Positions 17,240 to 27,113 of a DNA stretch of 64,000 nt are shown here, piece by piece (the first letter of the stretch is position 1; every line of letters begins with the position of its first letter). A program made the translations under genes and the position numbers. Below the pieces are notes generated by a model. That model made no database searches and was not told the DNA's origin. It saw only the letters and a list, made by a program, of their open reading frames with translations. This DNA is from an uncultured Oscillospiraceae bacterium (lineage in GTDB: Bacteria > Bacillota > Clostridia > Oscillospirales > Oscillospiraceae), in the NCBI GenBank assembly GCA_934591895.1, contig CAKTPP010000006.1:1-64000 (forward strand), read 5' to 3'.

Positions 17240-18562
17240 ATGGCCACCATGAATTCGCTCACCGATATCTGGTCCGTCGTGATGGACAGCCTCTCGCAGG
17301 AGCTGACCCAGACGGCGATCAATACCTGGTTTTCCGACTGCACCCCGATCGAGATCAATAATAATATGCTCATCGTGCACACCACGTCGGATTTTAAGCG
17401 CAGCATCATTCAGGCGCGCTTTGAAAAAACGATCTGCGCCAAGCTCTACGACCTGTTCTCCTGCCCGTTCGAGCTGGTCGTGCTCGCCGGTGACGACGAG
17501 CTGCTCGAATACCGCGAGAAGCGTCCCTCCGCCGAGGAGATGCCGGAGATGGACGGGTACACGTTCGACCGCTTCATCGTCGGCCCGAGCAACAAGTTCG
17601 CGCATGCGGCGGCCATCGCCGTGTCGCAGAACCCCGGCAAGGTGTATAACCCGCTGATCATCTACGGCAACTCCGGCCTCGGCAAGACGCACCTGCTGCT
17701 CGCCATCGGGCAGACCATCCGCCACAACAACCCCGGCGCGAAGATCGCCTACGTCAAGGGCGAGGAATTCGTCAACCAGATGGTCAAGTCCATCGGCACG
17801 GGCACGGCGGAGAATTTCCGCCAGAAATACCGCAACGCCGACCTGCTGCTCATGGACGATATCCAGTTCATCGCCGGCAAGGACAGCACGCAGGAGGAAT
17901 TTTTCCACACCTTCAACTGCCTGTATGAGGCCGGAAAGCAGATCGTCGTGACCTCCGACCGGCCGCCGAAGGAGATGAAGCGCCTCAATGACCGCCTGTG
18001 CTCCCGGCTTGAGGGCGGTCTGCTCGCGGACGTGCAGCCGCCGGATCTCGAGACGCGCACAGCCATCATCCGCACGAAGGCCGCGCAGTTCGGCATGGTG
18101 CTCTCCGAGGAGGTCGTGCAGTACATCGCCGAGAACATCACCTCCAACGTCCGTCAGCTTGAGGGCGTCGTCAAGCGCCTGACCGCCTACCGCGACATCC
18201 TTGACGACACGATCACGGTCGACTCCGTCAAGCGCGCCATCAAGGACGTCATCCGCACCGGCACGTACATCCCCACGCCGGACGTCATCATCGAGGAGTC
18301 CGCGCGCTCATTCCAGCTCAGCGGCGCAGACCTGCGCGGGCAGAGCCGCAACAAAAAGACCGCCATGGCCCGGCAGATCGCCATGTACCTCATGCGCAAT
18401 CTCACAAACCTCCCGCTCAAGGAGATCGGCGAGGAGTTCGGCGGCCGCAACCACGCGACCGTGCTCAGCTCCATCCGCAAGGTCGAGGAGCTGCTCAAGT
18501 CCGACCCCGATATCTCCGCCACCGTGCGCGATATCACGAGCAACATCAACTCGAAAAACTGA
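17240..18562 (+). CDS. dnaA: chromosomal replication initiator protein DnaA
   Basis: DnaA binds DnaA boxes at oriC and melts the origin. The 440-residue protein has domain I (about 1-80), a short linker, the AAA+ core with Walker A GNSGLGKTHL (about 142) and Walker B LLLMDDIQF (about 205), and the C-terminal DNA-binding domain with GRNHATVLSSIRKVEEL (about 405). The start at 17240 has GAAGGAG eight bases upstream; the longer frame from 17156 runs through the promoter. It heads the replication cluster, and genes left of it are mostly on the minus strand, as expected at an origin. Confidence 0.98.
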   Translation: MATMNSLTDIWSVVMDSLSQELTQTAINTWFSDCTPIEINNNMLIVHTTSDFKRSIIQARFEKTICAKLYDLFSCPFELVVLAGDDELLEYREKRPSAEEMPEMDGYTFDRFIVGPSNKFAHAAAIAVSQNPGKVYNPLIIYGNSGLGKTHLLLAIGQTIRHNNPGAKIAYVKGEEFVNQMVKSIGTGTAENFRQKYRNADLLLMDDIQFIAGKDSTQEEFFHTFNCLYEAGKQIVVTSDRPPKEMKRLNDRLCSRLEGGLLADVQPPDLETRTAIIRTKAAQFGMVLSEEVVQYIAENITSNVRQLEGVVKRLTAYRDILDDTITVDSVKRAIKDVIRTGTYIPTPDVIIEESARSFQLSGADLRGQSRNKKTAMARQIAMYLMRNLTNLPLKEIGEEFGGRNHATVLSSIRKVEELLKSDPDISATVRDITSNINSKN

Positions 18563-18809
18563 CGCCGTTTTCCACACACGGCTGTTATTCTAACGTGGGA
18601 AGCGTGTGGAAAGCTGTGGACGTTAAAAATGCCGGATTCTGGGAGTTTATAAGTTACCAACCTTTCCACAATTTTTTCAACACCGCTTTTTCAGACGCTG
18701 CAACGGCTCAGACCGGTTTTCCACCAAACGAACAGCTCTACTACTACTACTAAAATTATGCTTTCTATCTTTCGAATAGACGAAACGTTTCTGATTAAGG
18801 AGGCCGCTT
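18563..18809. other. oriC: DnaA-box-like sites, DnaA-trio tract and AT-rich region
   Basis: The dnaA-dnaN intergenic region. Box-like sites (consensus TTATCCACA): TTTTCCACA at 18568-18576, reverse-strand TGTGGAAAG at 18605-18613, a weak TGTGGACGT at 18615-18623, CTTTCCACA at 18662-18670 and TTTTCCACC at 18717-18725. Twelve bases after the last site is CTA repeated five times (18738-18752), followed by AT-rich sequence. Box, short spacer and trio repeat in this order and orientation match the basal unwinding system described for Bacillus subtilis. Confidence 0.85.
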
Positions 18810-19916
18810 ATGAAATTTTCCTGTGACAAGTACGTTCTGCAGCAGGCTGCAGCATCCGCAGCCCGCGCCGCCGCACCCAAGAGCCCGATCGCCGCGCTCG
18901 AGGGCCTGCTGCTTGAGGCAGGTGCGGATCTGCGCATCACCGGCTATGACCTGAAAAAGGCCATCTACACCAATATGGAAGCAGACATTCCCGAGCCGGG
19001 CAGCGTGCTCGTCGGCGCGCGCCTGTTCTGCGAGATGCTGCGCCGCATGCCCGACGGCATTGTCACCGTCGAGGCCGACAACGGCACGGTCACCGTCAAG
19101 TGCGGCCGCTCGGCCTTCAATCTCGTCGGCATGAGCGCGGAGGATTATCCCGACCTGCCAAGTGTGGAGGCCGAAAACGGCGTGTCCCTGCCGCAGGATC
19201 TGCTCAAGAAGATGATCAACGAGTGCTCCTTCGCCGTGAGCACGAACGAGAGCCGCCCGGTCTACATGGGCACGCTCTTTGAGATCGCGCACAACGAGCT
19301 GACCATGGTCTCCGTCGACGGCTACCGTCTGGCGCTGCGCCGCGAGCCCGTCGAGGGCTATGGCGACGACTGCAGCTTCATCGTGCCGGGCACGGCGCTG
19401 AGCGATCTGGAGCGCCTGTGCGGCGACAGCGACGAGCGCGTCAGGATGTCCGTCGGCAGCAAGCACATCTCGTTCACCGTCGGCAGCACCGTCATCCTCT
19501 CGCGCCGGCTCGAGGGTGACTTCCTCAATTATAAGAAGGCGATCCCGGAGTCGTTCCGCATCACGGTCAGGACCGCGCGCACGGATCTGCTCGACGTGGT
19601 CGAGCGCGTGTCGCTCATCGTCGACAGCAAAAATAACGCCCCCCTGCGCCTGACCTTCCGCAAGGACGCCATCGACTTCGTGTGCACGACGCCGCTCGGC
19701 AAGGCGGCCGATTCCTGCCCGTGCGAGGGCGACGGCGGCGATCTCGAGATTGGCTTCAACGACCACTACCTGTCCGACGCGCTCAAGGCGGCGCCGGCGG
19801 ACGAGCTCAACGTCTGCCTCAACACCGGCTCGAGCCCGTGCATCTTCGTGCCGGCGGACGGAAGCGACAACTTTGTGTATATGGTGCTGCCGGTGCGTCT
19901 GCGCGCCGGACAGTGA
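18810..19916 (+). CDS. dnaN: DNA polymerase III beta subunit (sliding clamp)
   Basis: The ring-shaped processivity factor for the replicative polymerase. The 368 residues form the usual three clamp domains. Recognisable family stretches are MKFSCDKYVLQQA at the start, the first domain-domain junction around SAEDYPDLP and the C-terminal YMVLPVRL ending, close to the canonical Y-x-x-P-x-R-L. An AAGGAGG site is eight bases upstream of the ATG. It is directly downstream of oriC and probably transcribed with yaaA, recF and remB. Confidence 0.97.
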   Translation: MKFSCDKYVLQQAAASAARAAAPKSPIAALEGLLLEAGADLRITGYDLKKAIYTNMEADIPEPGSVLVGARLFCEMLRRMPDGIVTVEADNGTVTVKCGRSAFNLVGMSAEDYPDLPSVEAENGVSLPQDLLKKMINECSFAVSTNESRPVYMGTLFEIAHNELTMVSVDGYRLALRREPVEGYGDDCSFIVPGTALSDLERLCGDSDERVRMSVGSKHISFTVGSTVILSRRLEGDFLNYKKAIPESFRITVRTARTDLLDVVERVSLIVDSKNNAPLRLTFRKDAIDFVCTTPLGKAADSCPCEGDGGDLEIGFNDHYLSDALKAAPADELNVCLNTGSSPCIFVPADGSDNFVYMVLPVRLRAGQ

Positions 19917-19930
19917 CCGGAGTGAGGACT

Positions 19931-20146
19931 ATGGAAACGATCACGATCGAAACGGAATTTATCAAGCTTGACGCGCTGCTGAAGTTTGCCGCCCTCACGG
20001 CGACCGGCGGCGAGGCAAAGCAGGTCATCGCCGACGGCATGGTCGCCGTCAACGGCGAGACGTGCACGATGCGCGGCAAAAAAATCCGCCCGGGCGACAC
20101 CGTGACCTTTGCCGGACACACGCTTCAGGTACAGAGCGCGCGATGA
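19931..20146 (+). CDS. yaaA: S4-domain RNA-binding protein YaaA
   Basis: A 71-residue S4 domain, a small RNA-binding fold. The family pattern is clear: IKLDALLKFAALTATGGEAK, then ADGMVAVNGE and KIRPGDTV. It usually sits between dnaN and recF in Firmicutes, as here. Its role in that cluster is not firmly known; a ribosome-related role has been suggested for this family. Its stop codon overlaps the recF start in ATGA. Confidence 0.93.
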   Translation: METITIETEFIKLDALLKFAALTATGGEAKQVIADGMVAVNGETCTMRGKKIRPGDTVTFAGHTLQVQSAR

Positions 20147-21243
20147 TCGTGCGCAGGATCGCGCTCAACGGCTGGCGCAACTATGCATTCGCCGCGGCGG
20201 AGTTTTCACCCGGCACGAACGTCATCACCGGCGAAAACGCGCAGGGCAAGACGAATCTGCTCGAGGCGGTGTACCTGCTCACGGGCGGCAAGAGCTTCCG
20301 CACACGGTTCGATAAGGAGCTCATCGGCTTCGGCTATACGGGCGCGGAGGTGTTAGCGGACGTGTATGCCTTCGGGCGGGAGCAGACCGTGCGCGTCGTG
20401 CTCCGGCAGGGGCAGCGCAAGCAGATCTGGCAAAACGGCGTGAAAAAGACCGCCGCCGAGCTTGCGGGAAATTTTGCCGCCGTGCTCTTCTGTCCGGACG
20501 ATCTGAACATCATCCGCGACGGGCCGGCTGCCCGCCGGCGCATGATGGACATGGCCATCAGCCAGCTGCGGCCGAAATACGGCGCGCTGCTGGCGGAATA
20601 CGGCCGCCTGTATGACCAGAAATCCGCAATTTTGCGCGACTGGCACGAAAAGCCGTCGCTGCTTGACACGCTCGACGATTTTTCCGACCAGATGTGCCGC
20701 GTCTCGGCCAGACTCATCCGCTACCGCGCGGCCTACGCCTCGCGCCTGAACATCGCGGCCGCGCCCATCCATGCCGATTTTTCCGGCGGGCGCGATGCTC
20801 TATCGCTTGCCTACCGCACGGTCAGCACCGTGACCGATCCGCTCGGCACGGAAAAGGAGATCTACTACGCCCTGTGCGACCATCAGGAGCAGCACCGCCG
20901 CGCCGAGCTCGACAGCGGCCAGTGTCTCACCGGCGCGCACAAGGATGATCTGCTCATCGACATCAACGGCCAGCCGGCGCGCGCCTTCGCTTCGCAGGGG
21001 CAGACGCGCACGGCGGCGCTGTCGCTCAAGCTTGCCGAGCGGGAGATCTTCCACGACGAGTTTGACGAATATCCCGTGCTCATGCTCGACGACGTGCTCT
21101 CGGAGCTTGACGCGCAGCGGCAGGCGTTCGTGCTCAACCGCATCGGCGGCGGGCAGACGCTCATCACCTGCTGCGAGGACGCGCGCATCGCCGAACGCAC
21201 CGGCGGCCGCGTGCTCACGGTCGCAGACGGGGGGATCCGCTGA
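20143..21243 (+). CDS. recF: DNA replication and repair protein RecF
   Basis: An SMC-like ATPase that loads RecA at single-strand gaps with RecO and RecR. The 366-residue protein has Walker A GENAQGKTNLLEA near residue 30, the signature region LTGAHKDDL near 265, and Walker B VLMLDDVLSELD near 310. The start is fixed by the four-base ATGA overlap with yaaA. The last codon overlaps the remB start in TGATG. Confidence 0.97.
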   Translation: MIVRRIALNGWRNYAFAAAEFSPGTNVITGENAQGKTNLLEAVYLLTGGKSFRTRFDKELIGFGYTGAEVLADVYAFGREQTVRVVLRQGQRKQIWQNGVKKTAAELAGNFAAVLFCPDDLNIIRDGPAARRRMMDMAISQLRPKYGALLAEYGRLYDQKSAILRDWHEKPSLLDTLDDFSDQMCRVSARLIRYRAAYASRLNIAAAPIHADFSGGRDALSLAYRTVSTVTDPLGTEKEIYYALCDHQEQHRRAELDSGQCLTGAHKDDLLIDINGQPARAFASQGQTRTAALSLKLAEREIFHDEFDEYPVLMLDDVLSELDAQRQAFVLNRIGGGQTLITCCEDARIAERTGGRVLTVADGGIR

Positions 21244-21512
21244 TGTATCTGCACCTCGGCAATCAGGTCATCGCGCTGCAAAAGAGCGTCCTCGGTGTCT
21301 TCGACATGGACACCGCCACATGGTCGCACCGCACGCGCGAGACGCTGGAAAAATGGGAGCAGGCCGGTCAGGTGGAAAACGCCGCCGGAGACGAGCTGCC
21401 CAAGGCGTTCGTGCTCTGCTCGCTCGGCAGCGGGCAGACCTGCTATCTGTCACAGCTCAACACCGCAACATTATATAAACGCAGCAAGGCCAGCGGACTG
21501 GAGAATCTCTGA
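21243..21512 (+). CDS. remB: extracellular matrix regulator RemB (DUF370)
   Basis: An 89-residue RemB-type protein; in Bacillus it is a small DNA-binding regulator of biofilm matrix genes. The family start MYLHLGNQVIALQKSVLGVFD is well conserved. It overlaps recF by one base and precedes gyrB by 30 bases, the common gene order in Firmicutes. The family is compact and this length is normal. Confidence 0.88.
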   Translation: MYLHLGNQVIALQKSVLGVFDMDTATWSHRTRETLEKWEQAGQVENAAGDELPKAFVLCSLGSGQTCYLSQLNTATLYKRSKASGLENL

Positions 21513-21542
21513 CCGCGGCGCTGCACGGAAGGAAGCAAATCC

Positions 21543-23474
21543 ATGCCAGATATCACAGACAAGATCACACAAAAATATGACGCCAGCCAGATCCAGGTGC
21601 TCGAGGGTCTGGAGGCTGTGCGCAAGCGTCCGGGCATGTATATCGGCTCGACGTCGTCGTCCGGTCTGCACCACCTCGTGTACGAGATCGTCGACAACTC
21701 CATCGACGAGGCGCTCGCGGGCTATTGCAGCCACATCGAGCTGACCATCGAGCCGGGCGATATCATCTGCGTGAGCGACAACGGCCGCGGCATCCCCGTG
21801 GACATCCAGCCGCAGACGGGCAAGTCCGCGCTTGAGGTCGTGTTCACGGTGCTGCACGCGGGCGGCAAGTTCGGCGGCGGGGGCTACAAGGTCTCCGGCG
21901 GCCTGCACGGCGTGGGCGCCTCGGTCGTCAACGCGCTGTCCGAGTGGCTGGAAGTGAACGTACACAAAAACGGGAAGATCTATCAGATGCGCTTTTCCCG
22001 CGGCGACATCACGCAGCCGATGACCGTCGTCGGAGAGACCGACCACACCGGCACGACCGTGCGCTTCAAGCCCGACCCCGTCATGTTCGAGGACACGGTC
22101 TATGATTATGAGACGCTGCACGTGCGCATGCGTGAGCAGGCGTTTTTGAACGCCGGCCTGCGCATCACGATCACCGACCTGCGCGGCGAGGAGCCCCTGA
22201 GCGAGTCGATGTGCTACGAGGGCGGCATCCGCGAGTTCGTGGACTTCATCAACCGCAACAAGACCGCGCTGCACCCCGAGGCCATCTACATGTCCGGCGA
22301 GCGCAGCGACTCCATGTGCGAGATCGCGCTGCAGTATAACGACGGCTACAACGAGGTCATCGTGTCGTTCGCCAACAACATCCACACGCCGGAGGGCGGC
22401 ATGCACGAGACCGGCTTCAAGGCCGCGCTCACCCGCGCGCTCAACTCCTACGGCAAGCGGAGCGGCATCCTCAAGGAGGGCGACAGCATCTCCGGTGAGG
22501 ACAGCCGCGAGGGGCTCACGGCGGTCATCTCCGTCAAGCTCACAAACCCCCAGTTCGAGGGGCAGACGAAGGCCAAGCTTGGCAACTCCGAGATGCGCGC
22601 GCTCGTCGACTCGGTCGTCTTTGACCGCCTGTCGCAGTTTCTGGAGGAGAACCCCGCCGTCGGCCGCACGATCATCGAAAAGGCGCTCACGGCCTCGCGC
22701 GCCCGCGAGGCTGCCCGCCGCGCGCGCGAAAATATCCGCCGCAAAAACGGGCTCGAGGGCTTCAACATGCCCGACAAGCTGCGCGACTGCAACGACCGCG
22801 ACCCCTCGCTGACCGAGCTCTACATCGTCGAGGGCGACAGTGCAGGCGGCTCTGCCACGCAGGGGCGCGACTCGCGCTTTCAGGCGATCCTGCCGCTCTG
22901 GGGCAAGATGCTCAACGTCGAAAAGGCGCGCGCCGACAAGGTCTACGGCAACGACAAGCTCACCCCCGTCATCACGGCGCTCGGCGCGGGACTCGGCGAG
23001 GAGTTTGACATCCAAAAGCTCCGCTATCACAAGGTCATCATCATGGCCGATGCCGACGTTGACGGCAGCCACATCCGCACGCTGCTGCTGACGTTCTTCT
23101 TCCGCTTCATGCGCCCGCTCATCGACGGCGGCTATGTCTATTCCGCCATCCCGCCGCTGTACAAGCTCAACCGCGGCAAGACCTCGCGCGTCGCCTTCTC
23201 CGACGAGGAGCGCGACCGCATCTCCGCCGAGATGCGCGGCGACAACCCGAACGCGAAGGTCGACATCAACCGCTTCAAGGGTCTCGGCGAGATGGACCCG
23301 CACGAGCTCTGGGAGACGACCATGAACCCCGAGACCCGCACGCTCAAGCAGATCACGCTCGAGGACGCCGTGCGCGCCGATGAGATCTTCACCGTGCTCA
23401 TGGGCGAAAAGGTCGAGCCGCGCAAGGCGTTCATCGAGCAAAACGCCAAGTACGCGGTCAACATTGACATTTAA
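21543..23474 (+). CDS. gyrB: DNA gyrase subunit B
   Basis: The ATPase subunit of DNA gyrase. The 643-residue protein has the GHKL ATP-binding fold with EAVRKRPGMYIG at about 22, DNGRGIP at about 80 and the GVGAS loop near 125. The transducer and TOPRIM domain follow with YIVEGDSAGGSA (about 430) and the metal-binding DADVDGSHI (about 505), then the C-terminal tail with FKGLGEM. There is no long TOPRIM insert, as expected for a Gram-positive GyrB. It is followed after 14 bases by gyrA. Confidence 0.98.
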   Translation: MPDITDKITQKYDASQIQVLEGLEAVRKRPGMYIGSTSSSGLHHLVYEIVDNSIDEALAGYCSHIELTIEPGDIICVSDNGRGIPVDIQPQTGKSALEVVFTVLHAGGKFGGGGYKVSGGLHGVGASVVNALSEWLEVNVHKNGKIYQMRFSRGDITQPMTVVGETDHTGTTVRFKPDPVMFEDTVYDYETLHVRMREQAFLNAGLRITITDLRGEEPLSESMCYEGGIREFVDFINRNKTALHPEAIYMSGERSDSMCEIALQYNDGYNEVIVSFANNIHTPEGGMHETGFKAALTRALNSYGKRSGILKEGDSISGEDSREGLTAVISVKLTNPQFEGQTKAKLGNSEMRALVDSVVFDRLSQFLEENPAVGRTIIEKALTASRAREAARRARENIRRKNGLEGFNMPDKLRDCNDRDPSLTELYIVEGDSAGGSATQGRDSRFQAILPLWGKMLNVEKARADKVYGNDKLTPVITALGAGLGEEFDIQKLRYHKVIIMADADVDGSHIRTLLLTFFFRFMRPLIDGGYVYSAIPPLYKLNRGKTSRVAFSDEERDRISAEMRGDNPNAKVDINRFKGLGEMDPHELWETTMNPETRTLKQITLEDAVRADEIFTVLMGEKVEPRKAFIEQNAKYAVNIDI

Positions 23475-23488
23475 GGAGGTGTGCAGCC

Positions 23489-25990
23489 ATGGCCAAGGAC
23501 TATAAACGGGAGGACATCCTCTATCCCGACCAGAAGATCATTCAAAGCGAGCTCGTCCATGAGATGCAGACCTCTTACATCGAGTATGCCATGTCCGTCA
23601 TCGTCGGACGTGCGCTGCCGGATGTGCGCGACGGTCTCAAGCCCGTGCACCGGCGCATCCTCTACGCCATGTACGAGGACAACCTGACCTCGGATAAGCC
23701 CTTCAAAAAATCCGCCACCTGCGTCGGCGACGTGCTCGGCCGGTATCATCCGCACGGCGACGCGTCCGTGTACGACGCGATGGTGCGTCTGGCGCAGGAT
23801 TTCTCCATGCGCTACATGCTCGTCGACGGCCACGGCAACTTCGGCTCCGTGGACGGCGACCCCCCGGCAGCCTACCGATACACCGAGGCGCGCCTGTCGA
23901 AGATCGCCAACGAAATGCTGCGCGACATCGACAAGGACACCGTGGACTGGGACCCGAACTTTGACGAGACCCGCCGCGAGCCGCGCGTGCTGCCGTGCCG
24001 CTTCCCGAACCTGCTGGTCAACGGCAGCTCGGGCATCGCCGTCGGCATGGCGACGAATATCCCGCCGCACAACCTCACCGAGGTCATCAACGCCTGCGTG
24101 TGCGTGCTCGAAAATCCGGACGCCACGCTCGCGGATCTCATGCAGCACGTCACGGGGCCGGACTTTCCGACCAGAGGCATCATCGTCGGCCGCAGCGGCA
24201 TCCGCGCGGCCTACGCCACCGGCCGCGGCCGCGTCGTCGTGCGCGCCCGCACCGAGACCGAGACGTGGGGACACGACCGTATCCGCATCATCGTGACGGA
24301 GCTGCCGTATCAGGTCAACAAGCGCCAGCTCATCCAGAACATCTCCGAGCAGGTGCGCGACAAGAAGCTCGACGGCATCTCCGGCCTGCGCGACGAATCC
24401 GACCGCAACGGCATGCGCATCGTCATCGAGCTCAAGAAGGACGCCAACACGCAGGTCGTGCTCAACCGCCTCTTCGCCCAGACGCAGATGCAGACCACGT
24501 TCGCCGTGAATATGCTCGCGCTGGTCGACAACCAGTCGCAGCCGAAGATCCTGTCCCTGCGGCACATCATCGACGAGTACCTCACCTTCCAGGAGGAGAT
24601 CATCGTCCGGCGCACGAAGTTCGACCTCAAGAAAGCGCTTGAGCGCGCGCATCTGCTCGAGGGTCTGCTCATCGCCGAGGAGAACATCGACGAGGTCATC
24701 CGCATCATCCGCGAGAGCTATGATAACGCCAAGGAAAACCTCATGCAGCGCTTCAGCCTCTCCGAGGTGCAGGCGCAGGCCATCCTCGATATGCGCCTCA
24801 AAGCCCTGCAGGGTCTCGAGCGCGAGAAGCTGCAAAACGAATATGACGAGCTCGAGCAGCGCATCGCCTACTTCCGCGAGCTGCTCGCCGACCCCGAAAA
24901 GGTCAAGGGCGTGCTGCGCGACGAGCTCATCGCCATCCGCGACAAGTACGGCGACGCGCGCAAGACCGAGATCCAGGACATCGAGGACGACATCGACATC
25001 GAGGACCTCATCGAGGAGGAGCAGTGCGTGTTCACGCTCTCGCACGGCGGCAACATCAAGCGCGTGCCCGTCGACGAGTACACCGCGCAAAAGCGCGGCG
25101 GCAAGGGCGTGCGCGCCGCAACGCTGCGCGACGAGGACTATGTCGAGACCGTGTTCACCGCCTCGACCCATGACTACATTCTCTTCTTCACCGACCGCGG
25201 CCGCTGCTACCGCAAGAAGGGCTATCTCATCCCCGAGGCCGGACGCACCGCGCGCGGCGTGAACATCGTCAACTTCATCCAGGTGGAAAAGGACGAAAAG
25301 GTCAGCGCCATGCTGCACGTGCGCGAGATGGACGACGCGTCCTACCTCGTGTTCGCCACGCGCAGCGGCACGGTCAAGCGCATGGCGCTCTCGGCGCTGC
25401 GCAACATCCGCACGAGCGGCATCCGCGCGCTCACGCTCGACGAGGGCGACGAGCTCATCAACGTCATGCGCACCGACGGGCAGCAGAATATCCTCATGGC
25501 CACGCACAACGGGCAGGCCATCTGCTTTGCCGAGACGGACGTGCGCGCGATGGGCCGCGAGGCCGTCGGCGTGCGCGGCATCCGCCTCAGGGACGGCGAC
25601 TGGGTCGTCGGCGCGGAGATCGCGCAGCCGGATGCGGGCGTGCTGTCAATCACCGAGCGCGGCTACGGCAAGCGCACTCCGGCCTCGGAGTACATCCGCG
25701 GCGGCGAGGAGCCGCAGCACCGCGGCGGCTCGGGCATGAAAAACTACAACATCACCGACAAGACCGGCCCGGTCGCGGCGGTCAAGGTCGTGCACGACAG
25801 TGACGACGTGCTCGTCGTCTCGGACGACGGCGTCATCATCCGCATGGAGGCCGACGGCATCTCCGAGCTCGGCCGTGCGACGCAGGGCGTGCGCATCATG
25901 CGCCTGTCCGAGGGCGCGCGGGTCATCTCCGTGGCGCTCACCGACCGCGCCGAGAGCGAGGACGCACCCGCCGGGGAGACCGGGGCATGA
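23489..25990 (+). CDS. gyrA: DNA gyrase subunit A
   Basis: The DNA breakage-reunion subunit. The 833-residue protein has the winged-helix domain with the quinolone region around HPHGDASVYDAMVRLAQ and the catalytic tyrosine in AAYRYTEARL (about 130). The coiled-coil arm and the C-terminal beta-pinwheel follow, with the GyrA box QKRGGKG near 535 distinguishing it from ParC. The ATG has AAGGAGGTG upstream. It overlaps rnhA by four bases. Confidence 0.98.
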   Translation: MAKDYKREDILYPDQKIIQSELVHEMQTSYIEYAMSVIVGRALPDVRDGLKPVHRRILYAMYEDNLTSDKPFKKSATCVGDVLGRYHPHGDASVYDAMVRLAQDFSMRYMLVDGHGNFGSVDGDPPAAYRYTEARLSKIANEMLRDIDKDTVDWDPNFDETRREPRVLPCRFPNLLVNGSSGIAVGMATNIPPHNLTEVINACVCVLENPDATLADLMQHVTGPDFPTRGIIVGRSGIRAAYATGRGRVVVRARTETETWGHDRIRIIVTELPYQVNKRQLIQNISEQVRDKKLDGISGLRDESDRNGMRIVIELKKDANTQVVLNRLFAQTQMQTTFAVNMLALVDNQSQPKILSLRHIIDEYLTFQEEIIVRRTKFDLKKALERAHLLEGLLIAEENIDEVIRIIRESYDNAKENLMQRFSLSEVQAQAILDMRLKALQGLEREKLQNEYDELEQRIAYFRELLADPEKVKGVLRDELIAIRDKYGDARKTEIQDIEDDIDIEDLIEEEQCVFTLSHGGNIKRVPVDEYTAQKRGGKGVRAATLRDEDYVETVFTASTHDYILFFTDRGRCYRKKGYLIPEAGRTARGVNIVNFIQVEKDEKVSAMLHVREMDDASYLVFATRSGTVKRMALSALRNIRTSGIRALTLDEGDELINVMRTDGQQNILMATHNGQAICFAETDVRAMGREAVGVRGIRLRDGDWVVGAEIAQPDAGVLSITERGYGKRTPASEYIRGGEEPQHRGGSGMKNYNITDKTGPVAAVKVVHDSDDVLVVSDDGVIIRMEADGISELGRATQGVRIMRLSEGARVISVALTDRAESEDAPAGETGA

Positions 25991-26421
25991 AGCAGGTCAT
26001 CATCTACACCGACGGCGCCTGCTCCGGCAACCCCGGCCCCGGCGGCTGGGGCGCGATTCTGAAATACGGCGCGCACGAGCGTGAGCTCTCCGGCGGCGAG
26101 CCGTCCACGACGAACAACCGCATGGAGCTGCTCGGCGCGATCACCGCGCTGCAGAGCCTGCGCGAGCCGTGTCAGGTGACGCTGTATACGGACAGTCAGT
26201 ATCTGGCCAACGCCATCAACCTCGGCTGGCTGCGCGGCTGGAAGCAGAAGGGCTGGCGGCGCAAGGAGGGCGAGCTGAAAAACGCCGACCTCTGGCAGAC
26301 GCTCGACGCCCTGCTGCAGACGCACAAGGTGCAGTTTGTCTGGGTCAAGGGGCACGCCGATAATGTGTACAACAACCGCTGCGACGCGCTGGCCGTCGCG
26401 GAAAGGGAGAAGTTTGCATGA
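25987..26421 (+). CDS. rnhA: ribonuclease HI
   Basis: Degrades RNA in RNA-DNA hybrids. The 144-residue protein has the carboxylate triad: the first Asp in YTDGACSGNPGPGG, the Glu in NNRMELLGAI (about 45) and the second Asp in LYTDSQYL (about 65). The WVKGHADNVYNNRCDALA end carries the usual His and fourth Asp. The start overlaps the gyrA stop in ATGA, and its own stop overlaps the next gene by four bases, so it is translated as part of the gyr operon. Confidence 0.96.
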   Translation: MKQVIIYTDGACSGNPGPGGWGAILKYGAHERELSGGEPSTTNNRMELLGAITALQSLREPCQVTLYTDSQYLANAINLGWLRGWKQKGWRRKEGELKNADLWQTLDALLQTHKVQFVWVKGHADNVYNNRCDALAVAEREKFA

Positions 26422-27101
26422 CAGACCCGAAGATCGTCCATCTGCCGCCGCGGGAGAAAAATCCGGCGCGCGAGCAAAACGAAACATGGAACTCCGGAGA
26501 GCGCCTCTTCGGGCTGGAGGAGCTGCTGCTGCATATGCCGCCGATCCGGAAGCTCCACCTCGAACGGGGCAGGCTCAAGGATCTCGTGCGCCTGTATCCG
26601 GACATGAAGCGCGAGTTTTCCGCGCCCGAGCTGCTGCCGCAGGCCGTGATCGCCGCGGCGATGGTGCGCCGGCGCATGGAGCTGCTGCTCTTCCGGTCGG
26701 ACGATCAGCGCGAGGCTGGCTATGCGCTCGTGACGGTGTGCTCACCGTATGGCTATGTGCTGGTGCACATGCTGACGATCTATCCGTTTTTGCGCGGGCA
26801 GCTGCTCGGGCGCGTGGCGGCGGAGCTGATCGCGCGCTGCTATGCCGGCAAGAAGGGCGTGCTCTTCTGCCAGAGCCGCACGTGCGCGGCGCTGCCGGAG
26901 CGCGAGCGGATGCTCCGGAAAAACGGCTACCGCGACACGGGCTTCCGCTTCCGCTGGAACGGGCAGCCGGCGGCGCTGTATCTGCACCCCTGCCAGAGCA
27001 CGGAGGACATCACGCCGGTGGCGCTGCTGCTGCTGCGGGACCTGTATGGCGATCTGCTGACGCCGGTCAACGCGCGGCGCATGATCCAGCCAGAGGCGTA
27101 A
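26418..27101 (+). CDS. hypothetical protein, possible GNAT fold
   Basis: A 227-residue protein that I cannot assign with confidence. The first 70 residues are charged and probably helical. The rest has strand-helix alternation reminiscent of an acetyltransferase: GYALVTVCSPYGYVLVHMLTIYPFLRGQLLGRVAAELI resembles beta-4 plus the CoA-loop helix, and RKNGYRDTGFRF resembles the GNAT beta-6/beta-7 end. The loop RGQLLGR would be a weak form of the R/Q-x-x-G-x-G/A motif. It overlaps rnhA and precedes a clear GNAT gene by 12 bases. Confidence 0.6.
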   Translation: MTDPKIVHLPPREKNPAREQNETWNSGERLFGLEELLLHMPPIRKLHLERGRLKDLVRLYPDMKREFSAPELLPQAVIAAAMVRRRMELLLFRSDDQREAGYALVTVCSPYGYVLVHMLTIYPFLRGQLLGRVAAELIARCYAGKKGVLFCQSRTCAALPERERMLRKNGYRDTGFRFRWNGQPAALYLHPCQSTEDITPVALLLLRDLYGDLLTPVNARRMIQPEA

Positions 27102-27113
27102 CAGGAGGTCATT

